Positions 48,401-58,100 of a DNA stretch of 64,000 nucleotides are shown here, one piece after another (position 1 is the stretch's first letter; the number at the start of each line of letters is the position of its first letter). The position numbers and the translations under genes were made by a program. The DNA is from Choristoneura fumiferana (taxonomy: Eukaryota; Arthropoda; Insecta; Lepidoptera; Tortricidae), in contig NC_133474.1 of assembly GCF_025370935.1 (NCBI RefSeq), positions 1,357,005 to 1,421,004 on the forward strand, in the 5' to 3' direction. The notes under the pieces were generated by a model that worked only from the letters and a program-made list of their open reading frames with translations, was not told the origin of the DNA and made no database searches.

Positions 48401-49164
48401 CAGGGTTAAAATCCTTGATTCCTTTTCAACATTTTATTGTCACATTTAAACTTTGATAAACAAAAAATAGGAAAAGGTAGGTTTGCCTATTTACATGTAT
48501 TTTAACAGTGATTGTCAATTGCGTTTCTTTAATCAACAAATAGAGCCTCATTATGAACAAAAATTGTGTCAAGATTGTGTTAATACTATACTTCCTGTCT
48601 TGTAAGCCTAGCCCCATGGTAAATCTTTATTTTTGTGAATGGAATCTATGTAGTTGTTCCATATTTAAAAAAGATTATAGATAATAAACATTCTTACTCT
48701 TGCCAAATCTAGCTGTCGCACTTTAGCGCTGACGTCTCTTGCCAGCATAGCTGTTCTATCCACCATGTCAGCAGCCACTTGCGTGTCTCCCTTCACCTCT
48801 CCCAGCTTGCCGTACGCCTGGCTTGCCGTTCGAAGACGTCCTTCTAAAGTACACGCCTTTGACATCACTGTTGCGAGAGCCTCGTCTACTTCAGTCTGAA
48901 ATGAAATTAAAAAAGAAAACTTTTTTGAAAAATAAAGGGGTCCCCGCAATATGCAGTAAAGTATGCTGTATAGTGTCTATTGCAGTGCATAGGCTTTTAA
49001 AACAATGTTTTCAAGAGAAGAGACGTAAAGCAGTTATCATATCACAGGATAATGTAGCCGGAATCGAGTGTACTTACTTCTTCTTGTTCTATTTCACTGA
49101 GAGCCTTCTTTAGGCCCTCTTCGGTAGAGACGTCATACTTCTCCAAAAGAAGAGTTAGCGACAT
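33402..49164 (-). CDS. COG4: conserved oligomeric Golgi complex subunit 4
   Basis: Fourteen exons, all with GT/AG ends: 49164-49078, 48895-48698, 48223-48121, 47633-47501, 46472-46352, 44803-44621, 43640-43448, 42780-42653, 40941-40828, 38954-38756, 37918-37660, 36200-36034, 34599-34412 and 33444-33402, about 704 aa (human about 785). COG4 is a lobe A subunit of the Golgi vesicle-tethering complex and binds SNAREs and Sly1. Telling matches to the family: [10 protein letters not shown] near residue 90, LFKLFP near 192, [13 protein letters not shown] in exon 9, RCARLSQ in exon 13 and the C-terminus [12 protein letters not shown], like human DFRSEDIKRLRL. Phases agree at every junction except exon 7, whose length is 1 nt out of frame within a GC-rich tract at 43541-43600. 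The start ATG is the one giving a phase-0 first exon of 29 codons. Exons 7, 10 and 13 are very GC-rich and Ala/Arg/Pro-rich. Confidence 0.93.
33821..34013. mobile_element. small TIR element in COG4 intron 13
   Basis: Inverted ends ACTGGAGGTTGAACGCCGAA and (right) TTCGGCGTTCAACCTTCAGT, with an inner complementary pair CCATCTCTTTCTT/AAGAAAGAGATGG. No frame. Confidence 0.65.
34262..34381 (-). repeat. relic terminus related to the mariner element at 55459
   Basis: Ends CCCTCCATGTGGCATAGTCT then GGACGCCCTGT, like the terminus CCCTCCATGTGGCATAGCCG...GGACGCCCTGTA of the intact element at 57425-57460. It lies about 30 bp beyond the exon 13 donor of COG4. Confidence 0.6.
34610..36030. other. COG4 intron 12, mostly unassigned
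   Basis: A GC-rich block at 34680-35330 has a plus frame ending ...[14 protein letters not shown] before a stop at 34903, which may be a retroelement remnant, and scattered CGGTTT words. Nothing else recognised. Confidence 0.35.
36526..37560 (-). repeat. inverted copy of the 32548-33190 repeat, split by an insertion
   Basis: Outer parts 36526-36965 and 37410-37560 match 32548-33190 in inverse orientation. The inner part, 36985-37410, is the element seen at 30335-30780, also inverted. All lies in COG4 intron 11. Confidence 0.7.
38370..38755 (-). repeat. 115-bp tandem array at the COG4 exon 10 splice donor
   Basis: The donor-containing word ACTCACGATGTAGAGCTGCG recurs with its 'CTCAC' at 38406, 38521, 38636 and 38751, exactly 115 bp apart; the last is the true donor. 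Each unit repeats about 90 bp of the exon 10 end plus GTGAGTACTGTATGA from the intron, so three additional full 5' splice sites follow the real one in the direction of transcription. Confidence 0.85.
38960..39860. other. COG4 intron 9 sequence, no gene
   Basis: No repeats or frames of note apart from a short (AC)n stretch near 39365-39400. Confidence 0.4.
39868..40205. repeat. compound satellite: 10-bp GATGCGAAGC then (GGAT)n
   Basis: An array of GATGCGAAGC and GATGC units (39868-40126), passing without a break into about 20 copies of the tetranucleotide GGAT (40126-40205). All six frames over it are open for 70-200 codons, a composition effect. It lies in COG4 intron 9. Confidence 0.9.
41050..41215 (+). 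repeat. 'TTCAAATCGGTCCACCCG' repeat copy
   Basis: Same family as 24145-24285 and the host of the hAT MITE at 10458, with GAGCTACGGTGCCACAGACA intact. It starts about 110 bp upstream of the COG4 exon 9 acceptor. Confidence 0.7.
41263..41415. repeat. inverted repeat formed from two retroposon-tail pieces
   Basis: TTCACGTGCCAGTAATTTCA at 41263 onward is the exact complement of the segment ending at 41415, with a loop made of the GGTAGGACCTTGTGC repeat. The arms are about 25 bp. Confidence 0.65.
41445..41579. mobile_element. MITE, 'TACAGTCACCAG' termini
   Basis: Starts TACAGTCACCAG and ends CTGGTGACTGTA, with inner complementary AATATCTGACAC blocks. TA is the probable target duplication. Copies at 45585-45716 and 18884-19175; degraded relatives near 54786-55060. 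Confidence 0.75.
41791..42213. mobile_element. TIR element with 'GGGCTACTACGAAACTCGAA' ends
   Basis: Left end GGGCTACTACGAAACTCGAA, right end TTCGAGTTTCGTAGTAACCC. Contains an inserted repeat with CTTTATTCAAAACAG. Isolated ends of the same kind occur near 7450, 11600 and 18045. Confidence 0.55.
42905..43015. mobile_element. short TIR element
   Basis: Ends GGGCGGTAA and TACCGCCC with inner GAATTACGAAC/GTTCGTAATTC. No coding content. Confidence 0.5.
43309..43397 (+). repeat. SINE A head (tRNA-like), 50 bp from COG4 exon 7
   Basis: A box like TGGCCTAGTGGTTTGACC and B box GGTTCAAACCC, then CGGCTCGCACCTCTGAGTTT, equal to the head of the SINE at 44213-44514. It ends about 50 bp from the exon 7 donor, antisense to COG4. 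Confidence 0.7.
43771..43946. mobile_element. MITE, 'ACCATCAGCCAAAT' termini
   Basis: Second member of the family at 19178-19323; shares GTCGCTAAAGTCGAACTTTC and TTTATGACATGCAAACGATT. Confidence 0.7.
44213..44514 (-). mobile_element. full-length SINE A, tRNA-derived
   Basis: On the minus strand it starts with a tRNA-like head (TGGCCTAGTGGTTCGACC, then GGTTCGAACCCCGG), runs through the body with GGTGAAGGAAAACATCGCGA and ends GTGCCCAGCAGTGGGACG...GGCTGGGATGATGA. Flanked by CTTGAGGAGTT (44201-44211) and CTTGAGAGGAGTT (about 44518-44530), a near-perfect target duplication. It interrupts the repeat seen at 2375-2623. Of the lepidopteran type resembling Metulj SINEs. In COG4 intron 6. Confidence 0.8.
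44915..45060 (+). repeat. dispersed repeat, 'GCCTGGTGGTAAGCGATTAC' type
   Basis: Contains CGCCTGGTGGTAAGCGATTA and CGCCCATGGACACCTGCAAA, blocks common in lepidopteran retroposon tails, inserted into a piece of the CTTTATTCAATTT repeat in COG4 intron 5. Confidence 0.5.
45195..45462 (-). mobile_element. SINE B, second copy
   Basis: Same as 27322-27582: CGGGAATCGAACCCGGGACC T-arm complement, GTAGTCAGGTTCTCTAACCA and the CACACCAACTGACCTAGTCC body. In COG4 intron 5. Confidence 0.75.
45585..45716. mobile_element. MITE, 'TACAGTCACCAG' family
   Basis: Intact copy, inverted relative to 41445-41579. Ends TACAGTCACCAG and CTGGTGACTGTA. Confidence 0.75.
45888..46330 (-). pseudogene. C-terminal remnant of LINE ORF2
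   Basis: The minus frame reads [15 protein letters not shown], then [26 protein letters not shown] and a C-terminal [10 protein letters not shown] before a stop: the end of a non-LTR retrotransposon reverse-transcriptase polyprotein. It is sense to COG4 but in its intron 5; no RT core. Confidence 0.75.
46493..46700 (-). mobile_element. SINE A, truncated, 20 bp from COG4 exon 5
   Basis: GAT-tail end at 46485-46500 and body to about 46700 (CACACCATTGAATTGCTTCG, GTTTTCCTTCACCGCAAAGC); the tRNA head is cut off. It lies only about 20 bp upstream of the exon 5 acceptor at 46473, so its tail forms part of the branch-point region. Confidence 0.75.
46730..47495. other. COG4 intron 4, no gene
   Basis: Includes an imperfect inverted pair around GGATAAATCTGATGCTGTCT (46825-46910) and nothing else. 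Confidence 0.4.
47756..47957 (-). mobile_element. SINE C copy
   Basis: Minus strand: GGTTATAGCACGCAGCACGG head remnant, T-arm GGGTTCGATTCCCAGCGC, body TTTTCGATATGGTTTCACGG and tail CAAAAAGACTCCAAAAAACC. In COG4 intron 3. Confidence 0.75.
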
Positions 49165-50083
49165 TATAGTTATTTTATTGGTAAGGACTACGGTAAATAT
49201 TATTTTGTTGACGACACGAAGCCAAATTTTGCTTTGCCTGCACACACTATGTACACTTCTGACACTGACATTGACAGTTTCATTTGGCAGATGGCAGGAC
49301 AGCTGACAAGAGTGACAGCTGTAATTGTTTATCGTTATGTTTTTAAATGGTTTTTAATTAGACAAATATTTAAAAAAATAGTAAAGTATAAAACTATAAG
49401 AGAAAAATCTTAATTTACCTATATGTGACCGTGAAATAACATTATACCTTTATTTGACATTTATTTTTTGCAACTGGCAAGACTTAGTTTGTCTTAGTTG
49501 GCAAACTTGATAATAATCAATGCTCGAAAACTTTATTCGTAATTATTCTAGTAAACAATAAAACTAATTTCTAAATTTTTACTTAAATTATAAAATAATT
49601 TTGATGGTTTTATGGATTTTCCTCACGGTAACTAATATTTGCTGAGCTTTCATTTTTTCATTATATTTTAACATTGAAACTTCAAAAAGTCGCAAGCCGT
49701 ACATTCAGAACGTACCTTTAAAAAATTGACTAGTGGACAAAATTACGATGCCAATCATTTTTTATCAATAGTAAACATAAAAACATCTGTGATTATAAAA
49801 TCGATGTGCCGTTAATTGTATAATAGTTTCCATCCTCGGGGCGCTCTGCGGTCGTCTGGCGCTCCCTGGAGTGGTGTTTCATTGTCTAGTCGAAGACAAT
49901 CGTTAAAGGTACGAGCGAGGGCGAGGGCACTGTGACATTTGCATAATGGTTGTACAGAACAACTGGTTTGGTTTGTAAATAGGTGTTTTTGGAGCGGTGT
50001 TGTGTGTTGCAGATTGACTCCGTGTGGGGTTGGGCTTCGCCCCCGCTGCGCTTGCAGCTGGGAAACTCGCGAGGACACAAGAG
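49165..50083. promoter_or_regulatory. divergent promoter region between COG4 and diablo
   Basis: COG4 starts leftwards at 49164. To the right, a probable untranslated exon of diablo ends with ACAAGAG|GTGAGTGA at 50083, and its coding exon at 52155 is preceded by an acceptor GGCGCAG at 52151-52153. The region has no TATA box I trust. Short frames near 49812-50199 are GC-rich by-products. Confidence 0.4.
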
Positions 50084-50089
50084 GTGAGT

Positions 50090-51370
50090 GAACCCTGGCT
50101 ATTCACTGAAACAAATGACAAACAATCTGTTTGAATACCCGGGATTCTCATATGATCGTATCTGGCCAAGAAATCTCGTTCAACATGAAGTTTTAACATC
50201 TGTGGTGATCTGTGTCACATAGGGTGTGTTGAAATTAATTGTGATTTTGTTATCAAAACTAGATTATAAATATATTGCCTTGAACTGGTTCAGTTGTTAG
50301 TGCATTTAGAACATGTAATTTGGCTAGCCGAAACATCTACATGAGTAACAGTTTAACATATTTAACAGTTCCTGGTGTGTGGGTGTTAAGTGGGTTACCT
50401 ATATTCGGAAAATGTTTTTGGGGATAAATAGTGTTCAGAATGTGTGTGTAAAAATGTGAAAAGTGATAATATATTGCAAACTTAAGAAAACATAAATTTT
50501 GCAAGTGAAATTATAGCAAGCAACTTTGACTATGTATATAAAGCTAAAAATGGCTAATTTTTTTATTATAAATTGTGTCTATTTTCTTAAATTAGTTGGC
50601 GAGTTTATTATCTCATTAAAAAGGAAGATAATATTTTTTCTTTTTAATAAATTTTTTTTAGAAAGAAAAGAACAAAGCAAAAAATATTATGAACATAACT
50701 AATTTTTATTTTTATTTTTTAACAACCTTCCTATGCTGATTTATGATTACAAAAGAAATTTAACATGGTCATGGGCTACCTTTCATACCTGAGAAGTATA
50801 AAAAAAAATCATTCTATTCCAATTTTGCTTGTCTAAAGTAATACAAATTTTTCAAATGAGAATAGAAAAAGATAACAATAAAATTTCGCATGGATCAACA
50901 AGCATACTAAGTTAATTAATTACTAGTGGTACTGATGCAACGAAAATTGTGCAAAACGCATGACTTAACTGTTAGGTAAATCTTGGGTAAACTGTATGGA
51001 CGGCCAGAGTACTGTATTACCAAATTTGAAACATCACATTTACATAATATAGCAATTAATTCAAGGGTACTTTCTGTTTCTGTTTTAAATTACTTTGGTA
51101 TGTAGTCTTATTAATTCAGATTTAATTATGTTAATTTATGTCTAGTGTGATCTAATTACAGTTTGTTTATTAGGTTAAAGCTAAAAGTATTGTTTTGTCA
51201 CTGACTGCTTTTTATATAAACAGATAAGTATTATGAATTTTATCCTTATAAATATTAACTGATTTTGATCTGATCAAAAATGAAAAAAAAAATTATATAA
51301 CGCAACTTAATTATTAGCAACATTGGTGCATTTCTATAGTTTCCTCTTAGTATATATCTATAGTTTTCCT
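50090..51370. other. probable 5'-UTR intron of diablo, no gene
   Basis: AT-rich, no frames or repeats recognised. Confidence 0.4.
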
Positions 51371-51375
51371 TAATC

Positions 51376-51860
51376 TACAGTAAACGATTCTGTGTGCCTT
51401 TGAGCAAAGGCCTCTCTCATTTTTCTCCACTCTTCTCTATTGTGTAGTAATCTGGTCCATGTTTTAGTCTTTCCCGCCATGTCTTCGATTTCATTGGCCC
51501 ACCTTTTAAATTGCCTACCCCTGTTTCTTTTATGGCCTCTAGGGTGCCCTAGTTGCAATTTTGCTCCACTTATCTCCTCCTCTAATAGTGTGTCCGGCCC
51601 ACTTCCATTTTAGTTGCTTTGTTTTGCATGTAACATCAGTTAATCCGGTTTTGTCTCTTAACTTTTTATTCCTTATTTTGTTGATTCTTCTTTTTTTAAA
51701 ATGCTTCTTTCCATGGCTCTGAGTTATGCTTAATCTTTTACATTGTGGTTTTGTGCCTGCCCATGTTTGGCAGCCATATGTGAAGATTGGTAAAATACAT
51801 GTGTTGTAGAGTTTTCTCTTGATGTGCATGTAACCTGTTTTGCAATTTTCATCACTTGTC
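51376..51860 (-). pseudogene. LINE ORF2 C-terminal remnant with frameshift
   Basis: Two adjoining minus frames: upstream one with LYNTCILPIFTYGCQTWA and LKWKWAGHTIRGG, then a shift near 51545 into GRQFKRWANEI...WRKMREAFAQRH. This is the 3' end of an RTE/Jockey-type polyprotein, antisense in the diablo leader intron. Confidence 0.75.
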
Positions 51861-52154
51861 AATTAATTAAAAAATTACAAACTTAAAAAACAACATTATT
51901 TTCTAATAATATAATGGATGGTCTAATTAGAGAGAACTAGTCCATTGCCGCTGTCTCCAAGTTAAGTTAACGCATTGAATAATAACAATAAGCAAAAACT
52001 GCCGGTTTGCGACCAACTTGCAACTTGTAATTTGCTGGTATGCACCAGATTGAAAAGAAATCGTACGACGGAACCATGCAAACAGTTCTGCTACTCTGGA
52101 TCGTATTAGGTTGTGCGAAACTGTATTTAGGAAGTGTGTTGTCCTGGGCGCAGG

Positions 52155-55100
52155 ATGGGCGAGGGCGGGTCGCCGGGCGGCGGCGCGCGTCTGTCGCACA
52201 CGTCGGAGAAGCACCCGCGCGCCGTGCTGGCCGAGCTCTCGGCGCTGCGCCGCCACCGCGAGCTCTGCGACGTCGTGCTCAACGTGGCCAGCCGCAAGCT
52301 GTTCGCGCACAGGTAACAGCCCGCGCAGGTGACAGCCCGCACAGGTAACAGGACGGGTGACAGGCCGCACAGGCAACAGGACGGGTGACAGGCCGCACAG
52401 GCAACAGGACGGGTGACAGGCCGCACAGGCAACAGGACGGGTGACAGGCCGCACAGGCAACAGGACGGGTGACAGGCCGCACAGGCAACAGGACGGGTGA
52501 CAGGCCGCACAGGCAACAGGACGGGTGACAGGCCGCACAGGTGACAGGCCGGGCGACAGTCCGCACGGGTAACAGGCCAGGCGACAGACCGCACAGGGGG
52601 TTGTTAAATAATTTTCACAAACACATTTTTTGAGTAGCGAATTTTCACATCGCGGTTTTTCACGATCGCAAATTTACTCGTTCGTCTTTATTAATGTAGC
52701 GATTTTTCATGAAGCGTATTTTAATGTTCGCGTTAATTTTTTTCGCATATTTTACCAGTCGATTATTTTATTTTTCGTAACTATTATCAGTAAGTATAAA
52801 ATAGTGCGGCTTTATTTTACTCGAAATCATTAATCTAACAAATCGTTACCCCTTAGTGTCCATTCCACATTATTAGTATTATTACACATCAATAGGTAGG
52901 TTAGGTTCGTTAGGTATCTTCAGATGCCCGAAGAGCAGACCGCCCGGAAATAAAAGCCCCGCCAAGCGGGGCTCCGTCGACATACACGTCGACATTTTTG
53001 CAGGTAGTAGGACCTTGTGCAAGGTCCGCCCGGATTGCTACTACCATATTGCTCGCTAATCCTGCCGCGAAGCAGCAGTGCTTGCACTGTTGTGTTTCGG
53101 CGTGGAGAGTAAGACAGCCGGTGAAATTACTGGCACGTGAGGTATCCTATCTTAGGCCTCCAGGTTGGCAACGCGTCTGCAATACCCCTGGTGTTGCAGA
53201 TGGTTATGGGCGGTGGTGATCTCTTACCATCAGGAGACCCACTTGCTCGTTTGCCATCCAATCGAATAAAAAAGACCAGCATTAAGAATCGAACCCAGGT
53301 CCTCGGAGCACCAGCAGTGGTGTAGCGGTATAGCACGCGGTACGGAATACCGAGGACCTGGGTTCGATTCCCAGTGCTGGTCTTATTTTTCTGGTTTTCC
53401 TGTGCATCTATATTTCAGTTTGTATTTTCAATTTAGGTTTTACGGGATGACCGTAAAAGTAAAAATTTGGAATTGAAATAAAAAATACAAAAAGATTCCA
53501 AAAAACCAATCTTGATCTTTTTAGGTGTCGTTTACTGTAGTTGTAGGTTGTTGTTTGTTGTTGTCAGGGTGATCCTGTCGGCATGCAGCCCGTATTTCCG
53601 CGCGATGTTCACGGGCGAGCTGGCCGAGTCGCGCGCCACAGAGGTCACCATCCGCGACGTGGACGACCAGGCCATGGAACAGCTCGTCGAGTTCTGCTAC
53701 ACGGCGCACATCGTCGTCGAAGAGAGCAACGTTCAGGTACTAGCACTAGCCCTCATCATCAGGGGCTGACCATAAAGTACGTTACACCTAGTTTGACCAT
53801 TTTTAGGGCTCCGTACCCAAAGGGTGCCAACGGAACCCTATTACTGAGACTCCGCTCCGTCACAGGGCTCTATCTCTTGAGCCGTAATAGCTAGCTAGGC
53901 ACCTGAAATTTTCACAGGTTATGTATTACTGTGGCCGCTATATCAATAAATACTAAAAACAGAATAAAATAAATATTTACGGGAGGCCCCCCATACAACA
54001 AATTTGATTTTTTTGGCCGTTTTTTGCTCAAAATGAAATGCTCACAGAATGTTTACTTTAAAAACAAAATAATTAATTTAAAATAAAATAAATATTTAAA
54101 TGGGGCTTCCATACAACAAACTTGTTTTTTTTCCTTTTTTGCTAATCTTTAATGTTGTATAGATAATGGTACGGAACCCTTCGTGCGCGAGTCCTACTCG
54201 CGCTTGGACGGTGTTATTAGCACCCCTTGTCACACGTATTGCTACGTCTCAAACCGCCTGATCCTTCTCCCCCCCTAAATGTGTGACGTAAGGCTGCCCC
54301 CTCAAGAGTCGTGGTAGTCTTGGTTGGACCTACAGGCTCTCCTCAGAAGGGCGTGGGTTGGAGCTTGGGATAAGTTTTATGAAACAACTTTTTTACCATG
54401 AGATATAACAAATTGCTTAGTGCGTGTGAAGTTCCTATTATTATATTATTCATACTGGTCTTGCGTGGGAACTATGGTTCAATATCTCTCATTCTGAGTG
54501 GATGTCTGTGACCTGTAGTGAACGCCTATAGACAGAGATGACTATGGGACGAGGGAGCCCTAGTTAACTATATAATATGTTGTTATGTATAAGCTAATTA
54601 ATGTAATTAAATTTAAAATTGCCGCGCCCCAACAGGGCATCATTTTTTATAATTTTTTGTAAAAGGTGTTGCAATAAATAAATACTGAATACTAACTCTA
54701 AACATCTCAAGAGCTGATAATCTACGTATATGTGATATTTTGTACTCTTGCATGAAGGCAAAAGTCATCAGAGCTTGCATTTTTGTCATGTGTCACCTGC
54801 ATTAATATCTGCCACAGAAGAGCGTGCAAAAATTCTGACACATCCAACAGGCGTTTGTTGTTAGATATTCATGATAGATATTGTATAGTTTTAGGTAAAA
54901 CAAGCTTTAAACTGAAGAAAATAAAATGTATTCAAAAATAACGTGCTACGCGACAAGCAAAAGAGTAATGAGTGACTTTGTCACAACTAGAAGAAACAAA
55001 GCTTTATAACTAGGTTTACAAAACACCAAAAAGTTCCAACAATTCATGCTGGTGACTGTAAATTCGTGGTCATTAACCGCACTCGCTCAAGCTATATCCA

Positions 55101-58100
55101 ACTGTGGTCTCACCACTCACCACGTACCTTTTGGTATTCCCCAGGCTTTGTTGCCAGCAGCGTGCCTGCTGCAGCTGCAAGAGATCCAGGACGTGTGCTG
55201 CGAGTTCCTCAAGCGGCAGCTGGACTGTTCCAACTGCCTCGGCATCCGCGCCTTCGCCGACACGCATTCCTGCCGCGAGCTGCTCCGCATAGCCGATAAG
55301 TTCACGCAGCAGAACTTTCCAGAGGTCAGTCCACCAGTGGCGAAGCGTTTATAGAACCCGATTTCCGCTGGCTTGCCCAATATTTACAAAATAGGACAAC
55401 AGGACGTTAAGGATTTGTGAAAGATGTAGGCGATTTTGCTTCGGCTTTACCAGCTATATACAGGGCGTCCCACGGCTATGCCACATGGAGGGAAAGTACC
55501 TTGAATATTGTAGATGGAACCTTTTGCTGAAAGAAGACATTATTTTAATTTTAAAAACAATTTAAACTGCATTCATAGATTTTAAAATAATTACATGGTT
55601 GAACCGGGAATCGAACCCGCTACACGAGAAAAATAATTACCCTGTAGCTTTATCATACCGATCGAAAGGCTTCATCATAAGGATTATTTTTTGTTAAATA
55701 ACATAGTGTCAGAAATAAAAGGAAGACCATGAATTTTAACATTGTATGTGAAATTTTGTTCAGAAAAATGAAAAGCTGACATTGTCGTAAGGACATACAA
55801 CTGTCATTATCATAAGTACCTCTTACTAATAAATCAGTACCCACTTGAGAAGTACGCATCATTTCCCTATTATAATTTAAGTGCATGATAAAATGATAAA
55901 GAGATACGTAATTAGTAGGTACCTGATTGTATGCAACAAATCGAGCCGTATCCTGAGCCGAAAGACGCGTAAATTATTTTGTCCATCGCAATGCGGCTGG
56001 CTGATTATAAAGAAATAATTCAATTCAAAAATGTGTTCCATTTTCAAACTTTTATTCTTTTGTTTCTGTGATTTTCATTGTAGGATTACATACATAACCA
56101 TGGCGTATCAAAATAATTTTTTGATTTAATGGAAGCATACTTTTTAAACCACAAAAACATAACATTAGCCTTACAATGGCACCGTGAAAGATATCCTGAT
56201 AGAAATACACCATCTCGATTTATAATGAAACGGTTTGTGGATAATCTGCTAAATTTGGGCCGTTTCGATCATCGCATACCACAACCGCGGCACCAAATCA
56301 TAAACACTGACGATGAACTCGACATTTTGATATACTTTGAGGCAAATCCTAAAAGTTCAGTGAGAGAAGGTGAAGAAGTGATCGGAATTTCGAAAAGCAA
56401 AATACACCGTGTACTGAAAAAATACAAATTCAAAAGTTACGTTGAAGGGCGATTAGTACAAAAATTACTGCCGGGTGATCCTGAAAGACGACTTATTTAC
56501 TGTCATGAAATCGAGAGGCTCATCCTAGAGGATCCGTATTTTCTAAATAATATTATCTGGTCAGACGAGACAAACTTCAGCAATAATGGTATGTACAACC
56601 GTCACAATAATCGCATTTGGTGCAGGGAGAATCCCTTACGTATCCGTGAGACTAATAATCAAGTGCGTTTTTCGTTCAACTGTTGGTGTGGGATTGTAAA
56701 TAACCGGGTCCTCTTAGTACATTTTTACGAAGGGCATTTGAATACGGAAAGGTATTTAGAAATACTTGAGATTTTAAGATATGAGATAAATAATCTACCG
56801 GTTGCAGAACGACATAACCTTACTTTTCAGCAAGATGGGGCTCCGGCTCATAACAGTCACAGAACAGGGGACTATCTCAATGAACACTTTCGTCCCTGGA
56901 TCGGAACAAATGGACAAATAAGATGGCCGCCGAGATCCCCAGATCTAACCCCGTTAGATTTTTTTTTATGGGGTTATGTAAAAAATTTAGTTTACAAGAA
57001 CCAGTATGAAAGTATCAACGAGCTACAAACAGAACTTAGACGTATTATTCTAAATATCCACCACAACAAGATCAAAAAATCGACAGAGAGAGAAATAATC
57101 AAAAGAGTGCGACTTTGTATTCAACAAGAAGGGACTCATTTCGAGCATTTGATAAATTGATTAATTTTGTATTAAAAATGTTAAAATTCATGGTCTTCCC
57201 TTTATTTCTGACACTATGTTATTTAGCAAAAATAATCCTTATGATGAAGCCTTTCGATCGGTATGATAAAGCTACAGGGTAATTATTTTTCTCGTGTAGC
57301 GGGTTCGATTCCCGGTTCAACCATGTAATTATTTTAAAATCTATGAATGCAGTTTAAATTGTTTTTAAAATTAAAATAATGTCTTCTTTCAGCAAAAGGT
57401 TCCATCTACAATATTCAAGGTACTTTCCCTCCATGTGGCATAGCCGTGGGACGCCCTGTATACCGTGTTGTTTGATTTCAGTTAACTTCATCGGAACATT
57501 TGACACTTCAGAAGTAGTCATTTTTTCTATGAAACCGGTGGCATAAATCTTACTGCTTAAAAGATAATCAAGAATTAATAGTAGATTGTTGCACCAAGCA
57601 GAAAAATTATTATCGCACCTAGTGCCGATTTGGAGCCCGAGCGTTAGCGAGGGCTTTAAAAAGCACGAGGGCAATATAAATTACTCAATGCGAGTTGCAT
57701 AATCTGCTTTTCTTTCAACTATTACAGGAATATAGGTAGAGTCATTCACGATGACGCGTGCCGTGGTTCTTATTACAATGTCATTAATGGCTAATTTTGA
57801 CAAAATCACGCGTCTTCGTGGATGGCACTAGGTATAGTAGACGAAAAAAAAGCTCATACTAAACAATTAATATGAAAGAAATGTCACTAGCATTCGATGA
57901 TTCCATTTTTGTAAGTTTACATTCGCACTCTCAATTATTTTTTTTGTCAGAGTTAGTAGCCAGTAGCAGATATTAGATGGGCGCCAGGTTAGCCAACCAA
58001 ACACACAAAGTTTTTTTTTTATACGGCTACTTACTGTTTTTGGTAGGATTGGTAGCAAAAATATTTGTACGCAATCTGTCAAATTTCATAAGACCGTCAG

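Noticed and set aside
51927..52594. Minus frames of 155-203 codons with CGLSPVLLPVRPVTRPVA cycles
   Set aside because: Complement of the 28-bp minisatellite; no stop in any phase of the unit.
53310..53381. Functional tRNA gene
   Set aside because: The anticodon arm is defective (short stem, no T33) and the sequence is followed by a SINE body and tail present in other copies.
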